Positions 7,048 to 8,563 of a DNA stretch of 8,563 nt are shown here, in pieces. The DNA comes from Sphingopyxis sp. (lineage in GTDB: Bacteria; Pseudomonadota; Alphaproteobacteria; Sphingomonadales; Sphingomonadaceae): contig JACEST010000084.1 in NCBI GenBank assembly GCA_013911715.1, positions 1 to 8,563 on the forward strand. The letters run 5' to 3'. The translations under genes and the position numbers were made by a program. Under the pieces are notes generated by a model. It saw only the letters and a program-made list of their open reading frames with translations. It was not told the DNA's origin and did not search any database. The stretch's first letter is position 1, and each line of letters opens with the position of its first letter.

Positions 7048-8018
7048 ATGCGTCGCACCTTGGCCTGCAACTGGGCCCAGGCGTCGTGATACTCGGCCTC
7101 GAGCTGCGCGACGAAGTCGGCGACGCTGCCCACCTGTTTGACGGCGCCAATGCCCTGGCCCGAACCCCAGATGTCCTTCCACGCCTTTTTGTCGGTGTTG
7201 CCGCCCGACCCGAAATCCATCGTCTTGAGGTCGCCTTCGGGCAGATTGTCGGGGTCGAGCCCCGCCGCGACGATCGATTGGCGAAGATAATTGCCGTGAA
7301 CGCCGGTGAACAGGCTGGAATAGACGATGTCGGCGGCGCGCCCCTCGACAATGCTTTGTTTGTAGCTGTCGACGGCGTTGGCCTCGGTCGTGGCGATGAA
7401 GGCGCTGCCGATGTAGGCAAGGTCGGCGCCGCACGCCTGCGCCGCGAGCACCGAGCGGCCATGGCCGATGGCGCCGGACAGCGCGACGGGGCCGTCGAAC
7501 CATTCGCGGATTTCCTGCACCAAGGCGAAGGGCGATTGCACCCCGGCATGGCCGCCCGCGCCTGCGGCGACAGGGATCAGGCCGTCGGCACCCTTTTCAA
7601 TCGCTTTCCGCGCAAAGCGGTCGTTGATGATGTCGTGCATGGTGATGCCGCCCCAACGGTGCACGGCGTCGTTCAGTTCGGTCTGCGCGCCCAATGAGGT
7701 GATGGTGATCGGCACCTTCCATTTCTCGCACGTCGCAAGGTCCGCCATCAGCCGATCATTTGAGCGGTGGACGATCTGGTTGACGGCATAAGGGGCCGAC
7801 AGATGGTCGGGGTTGGCTGCGTCCCATGCGGCGAGCTCTTCGGTGATGCGGTGGAGCCATTCGTCGAGCTGCGCCTGCGGCCGCGCGTTAAGCGCCGGAA
7901 AGCTGCCGACGATGCCCGCCTTGCACTGGGCAATGACCAGATCGGGGCCGGAGACGATAAACAAGGGCGAACCGATGACGGGAAGGCGCAGGCGGTCGAA
8001 GACAGGGGGCAGGGCCAT
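7044..8018 (-). CDS. Nitronate monooxygenase family flavoprotein
   Basis: 324-aa FMN-dependent TIM-barrel protein of the nitronate monooxygenase (formerly 2-nitropropane dioxygenase) family, which oxidises alkyl nitronates to carbonyl compounds and nitrite. Visible features are the N-terminal barrel start LRLPVIGSPLF (10-20), the GAGGHAG loop at 153-159 holding the likely catalytic base H157, the FMN-phosphate region SGAIGHG (181-187), and ADLAYIGSAF (198-207), where GSAF takes the place of the usual GTRF. There is no signal peptide. The ATG at 8016-8018 has GGAG nine bases upstream. In many proteobacteria relatives are linked to acyl-CoA metabolism, so the true substrate may not be a nitronate. 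Its TAA (7044-7046) overlaps the stop of the converging AHH gene. Its upstream region carries a promoter, mini-ORF and palindrome, listed separately. Confidence 0.9.
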   Translation of the reverse strand: MALPPVFDRLRLPVIGSPLFIVSGPDLVIAQCKAGIVGSFPALNARPQAQLDEWLHRITEELAAWDAANPDHLSAPYAVNQIVHRSNDRLMADLATCEKWKVPITITSLGAQTELNDAVHRWGGITMHDIINDRFARKAIEKGADGLIPVAAGAGGHAGVQSPFALVQEIREWFDGPVALSGAIGHGRSVLAAQACGADLAYIGSAFIATTEANAVDSYKQSIVEGRAADIVYSSLFTGVHGNYLRQSIVAAGLDPDNLPEGDLKTMDFGSGGNTDKKAWKDIWGSGQGIGAVKQVGSVADFVAQLEAEYHDAWAQLQAKVRRI

Positions 8019-8050
8019 GGGGTGATGCTCCAGAGGTGGAATCGGACTGA

Positions 8051-8068
8051 CTTCACCTTAACGTAAAG
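8051..8068. promoter_or_regulatory. Palindromic operator-like site resembling MerR-family LiuR motifs
   Basis: The 18-base dyad CTTCACCTTAACGTAAAG is symmetric at seven of nine positions. It is close to the TTTACGTTAACGTAAA-type palindrome known for MerR-family LiuR regulators of branched-chain amino acid and acyl-CoA catabolism in proteobacteria. It lies 33 bases upstream of the flavoprotein start, in its 5' untranslated region. No clear -10/-35 pair with MerR-type spacing is seen around it, and the regulator gene is not in the window, so the assignment rests on motif resemblance. Confidence 0.45.
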
Positions 8069-8129
8069 GGAAGGGCGCACAAGTGGGTAGCAATGTGCCG
8101 AGCCGCGACCGCGTGTTTGCCCGGACCAT
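8058..8129 (-). CDS. Possible 23-codon leader peptide upstream of the flavoprotein gene
   Basis: ATG (8127-8129) to TAA (8058-8060) encodes 23 residues, beginning MVRANTRSRLG and ending CAPFPLR. A strong Shine-Dalgarno GGAGG (8137-8141) sits seven bases before the ATG, better than the site in front of the flavoprotein gene itself. The start codon is inside one arm of an inverted repeat (8089-8133), and the stop lies inside the LiuR-like palindrome. It follows a near-consensus promoter on the same strand. There is no run of one amino acid as in classical attenuators. It could be a regulatory uORF, a small protein, or a chance reading frame. Confidence 0.35.
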   Translation of the reverse strand: MVRANTRSRLGTLLPTCAPFPLR

Positions 8130-8133
8130 TGCT
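8089..8133. repeat. Inverted repeat / hairpin in the flavoprotein leader
   Basis: AGCAATG (8089-8095) and CATTGCT (8127-8133) are perfect reverse complements. After a two-by-two internal loop, three further pairs follow (CCG 8098-8100 with CGG 8122-8124). In the minus-strand transcript one arm contains the ATG of the 23-codon mini-ORF, so folding would hide that start codon. No T run follows, so it does not look like an intrinsic terminator. Confidence 0.4.
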
Positions 8134-8195
8134 GCGCCTCCGTCGCTTCGCTCCACCTTATTTTGGCAAGCTCACACAGGGAACAAGAAGGGATC

Positions 8196-8223
8196 ATAAT
8201 AGCAACTTTTGTTCAGATGTCAA
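8196..8223 (-). promoter_or_regulatory. Near-consensus sigma-70 promoter, probably for the flavoprotein gene
   Basis: On the minus strand the -35 TTGACA (8218-8223) is perfect and is followed after 16 bases by TATTAT (8196-8201), five of six to consensus. TGC directly before the -10 gives an extended -10 element. The predicted start is near 8189, leaving a leader of about 170 bases before the flavoprotein ATG at 8018. The surrounding stretch 8161-8220 is only about 40 percent G+C by hand count, clearly below the coding regions, as expected for a real promoter in a GC-rich genome. Confidence 0.65.
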
Positions 8224-8314
8224 TCCCGTCAGCGGCGTAATCGGGCCAAATATCCTGCGCCATCTTTAGAAGCCGGTAATCTTCGTCATGGTAAACAACT
8301 GCATAAGAGCTGGG

Positions 8315-8344
8315 TTGCCGGACGGGTTCCGGTGCTGCGATAAA
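8315..8344 (+). promoter_or_regulatory. Weak candidate promoter for the PAS-type sensor gene
   Basis: TTGCCG (8315-8320) and GATAAA (8339-8344) are separated by 18 bases; each matches four of six consensus positions. The GTG start at 8354 would lie about ten bases after the -10, which would make the transcript leaderless or nearly so. That would fit the lack of a good Shine-Dalgarno there, but the match is weak. Confidence 0.2.
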
Positions 8345-8353
8345 GTGGGAATT

Positions 8354-8563
8354 GTGCGCGGACTGTTGCGATCCTTAAAGACAGGCACTGCCGAAGCGGC
8401 AGTGGCCATAGCGCGCGAGGGCGGGCAGGTGGTGGTGCGTGCCGGCGATGATAGCCGCCGCCTTGCCTTGCTGGATGATTTTGAAGAAGCTGGAATCGGC
8501 TGGATTTGGGCCAGCGATGGCGAAGGGCGGCTGATTTATCTGTCAGCAAGCGCGGCCGAAAAG
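8354..8563 (+). CDS. PAS-type sensor protein, probably GGDEF/EAL, N-terminal part only
   Basis: Open to the window edge, giving 70 residues. After a helical N-terminus (RGLLRSLKTGTAEAAVAIAR) the stretch DDFEEAGIGWIWASDGEG, continuing RLIYLSASAAEK, has the look of the start of a PAS domain (small-molecule or redox sensing). It recalls the N-terminus of sphingomonad c-di-GMP turnover proteins with GGDEF and EAL domains. The output domain is outside the window, so a PAS histidine kinase is also possible. The start is uncertain: GTG 8354 is chosen because the family-like sequence begins there, GTG 8345 is nine bases upstream, and ATG 8288 would add a cysteine-rich stretch (NNCIRAGLPDGFRCC) that does not look native. 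No strong ribosome binding site precedes any of them. Confidence 0.6.
   Translation, partial: MRGLLRSLKTGTAEAAVAIAREGGQVVVRAGDDSRRLALLDDFEEAGIGWIWASDGEGRLIYLSASAAEK

Noticed and set aside
6316..7503. Long minus-strand open frame of 395 codons across the AHH and flavoprotein genes
   Set aside because: It spans two recognisable genes in the wrong frame, is very rich in Arg and Ala without domains, and is the usual GC-rich antisense shadow.
8181..8195. GAAC-N7-GATC resembling the alphaproteobacterial LexA box (GAAC-N7-GAAC) just downstream of the minus-strand -10
   Set aside because: One half site has a mismatch, and the downstream gene is not a known SOS gene. The position would suit a LexA operator, but the evidence is too thin to list it.
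7748..8197. A 149-codon minus-strand frame starting at the ATG inside the promoter -10 (8195-8197) and running into the flavoprotein gene
   Set aside because: Two thirds of it is an out-of-frame reading of the flavoprotein gene. Its ATG overlaps the -10 box, so it would lie upstream of the transcription start.

Overview
The window looks like a chromosomal segment of an alphaproteobacterium, most likely a sphingomonad (Sphingopyxis/Sphingomonas-like). The basis is high G+C with strongly GC3-biased codons, the family-level look of the Ccm, Kup and nitronate monooxygenase proteins, and compact gene packing. No species can be assigned from sequence reading alone. No tRNA, rRNA, CRISPR array, insertion sequence or prophage gene is visible.

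Region 1 (1-3690, + strand) is the distal part of a cytochrome c maturation (System I) operon: the 3' end of ccmE, then complete ccmF, ccmG, ccmH and ccmI. All four junctions are 4-base stop/start overlaps (ATGA, ATGA, GTGA, ATGA), so the genes are probably translationally coupled. CcmE hands heme to CcmF. CcmG and CcmH handle the apocytochrome thiols, and CcmI presents the apocytochrome. A hairpin followed by four T's overlaps the ccmI stop and probably ends the operon.

Region 2 (3691-5668, + strand) is a single kup potassium-uptake gene. A perfect 10-bp tandem repeat lies in its 5' flank.

Region 3 (5669-7047, + strand) holds two overlapping genes of unknown role. The first is a 271-aa protein whose C-terminal half resembles DUF4261. 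The second is a 155-aa stand-alone protein with the conserved pattern of an AHH (HNH/EndoVII superfamily) nuclease. This coupled pair is the least understood part of the window and the best candidate for an uncharacterised module.

Region 4 (7044-8223, - strand) is a nitronate monooxygenase-family flavoprotein gene that converges on the AHH gene, with overlapping stop codons. Its upstream region is rich in signals: a near-consensus promoter about 180 bases upstream, a 23-codon mini-ORF with a strong Shine-Dalgarno, a hairpin covering that mini-ORF's start, and a palindrome resembling MerR-family (LiuR-type) operators.

Region 5 (8354-8563, + strand) is the N-terminal end of a PAS-like sensor protein, probably of the c-di-GMP (GGDEF/EAL) kind, cut by the window edge.
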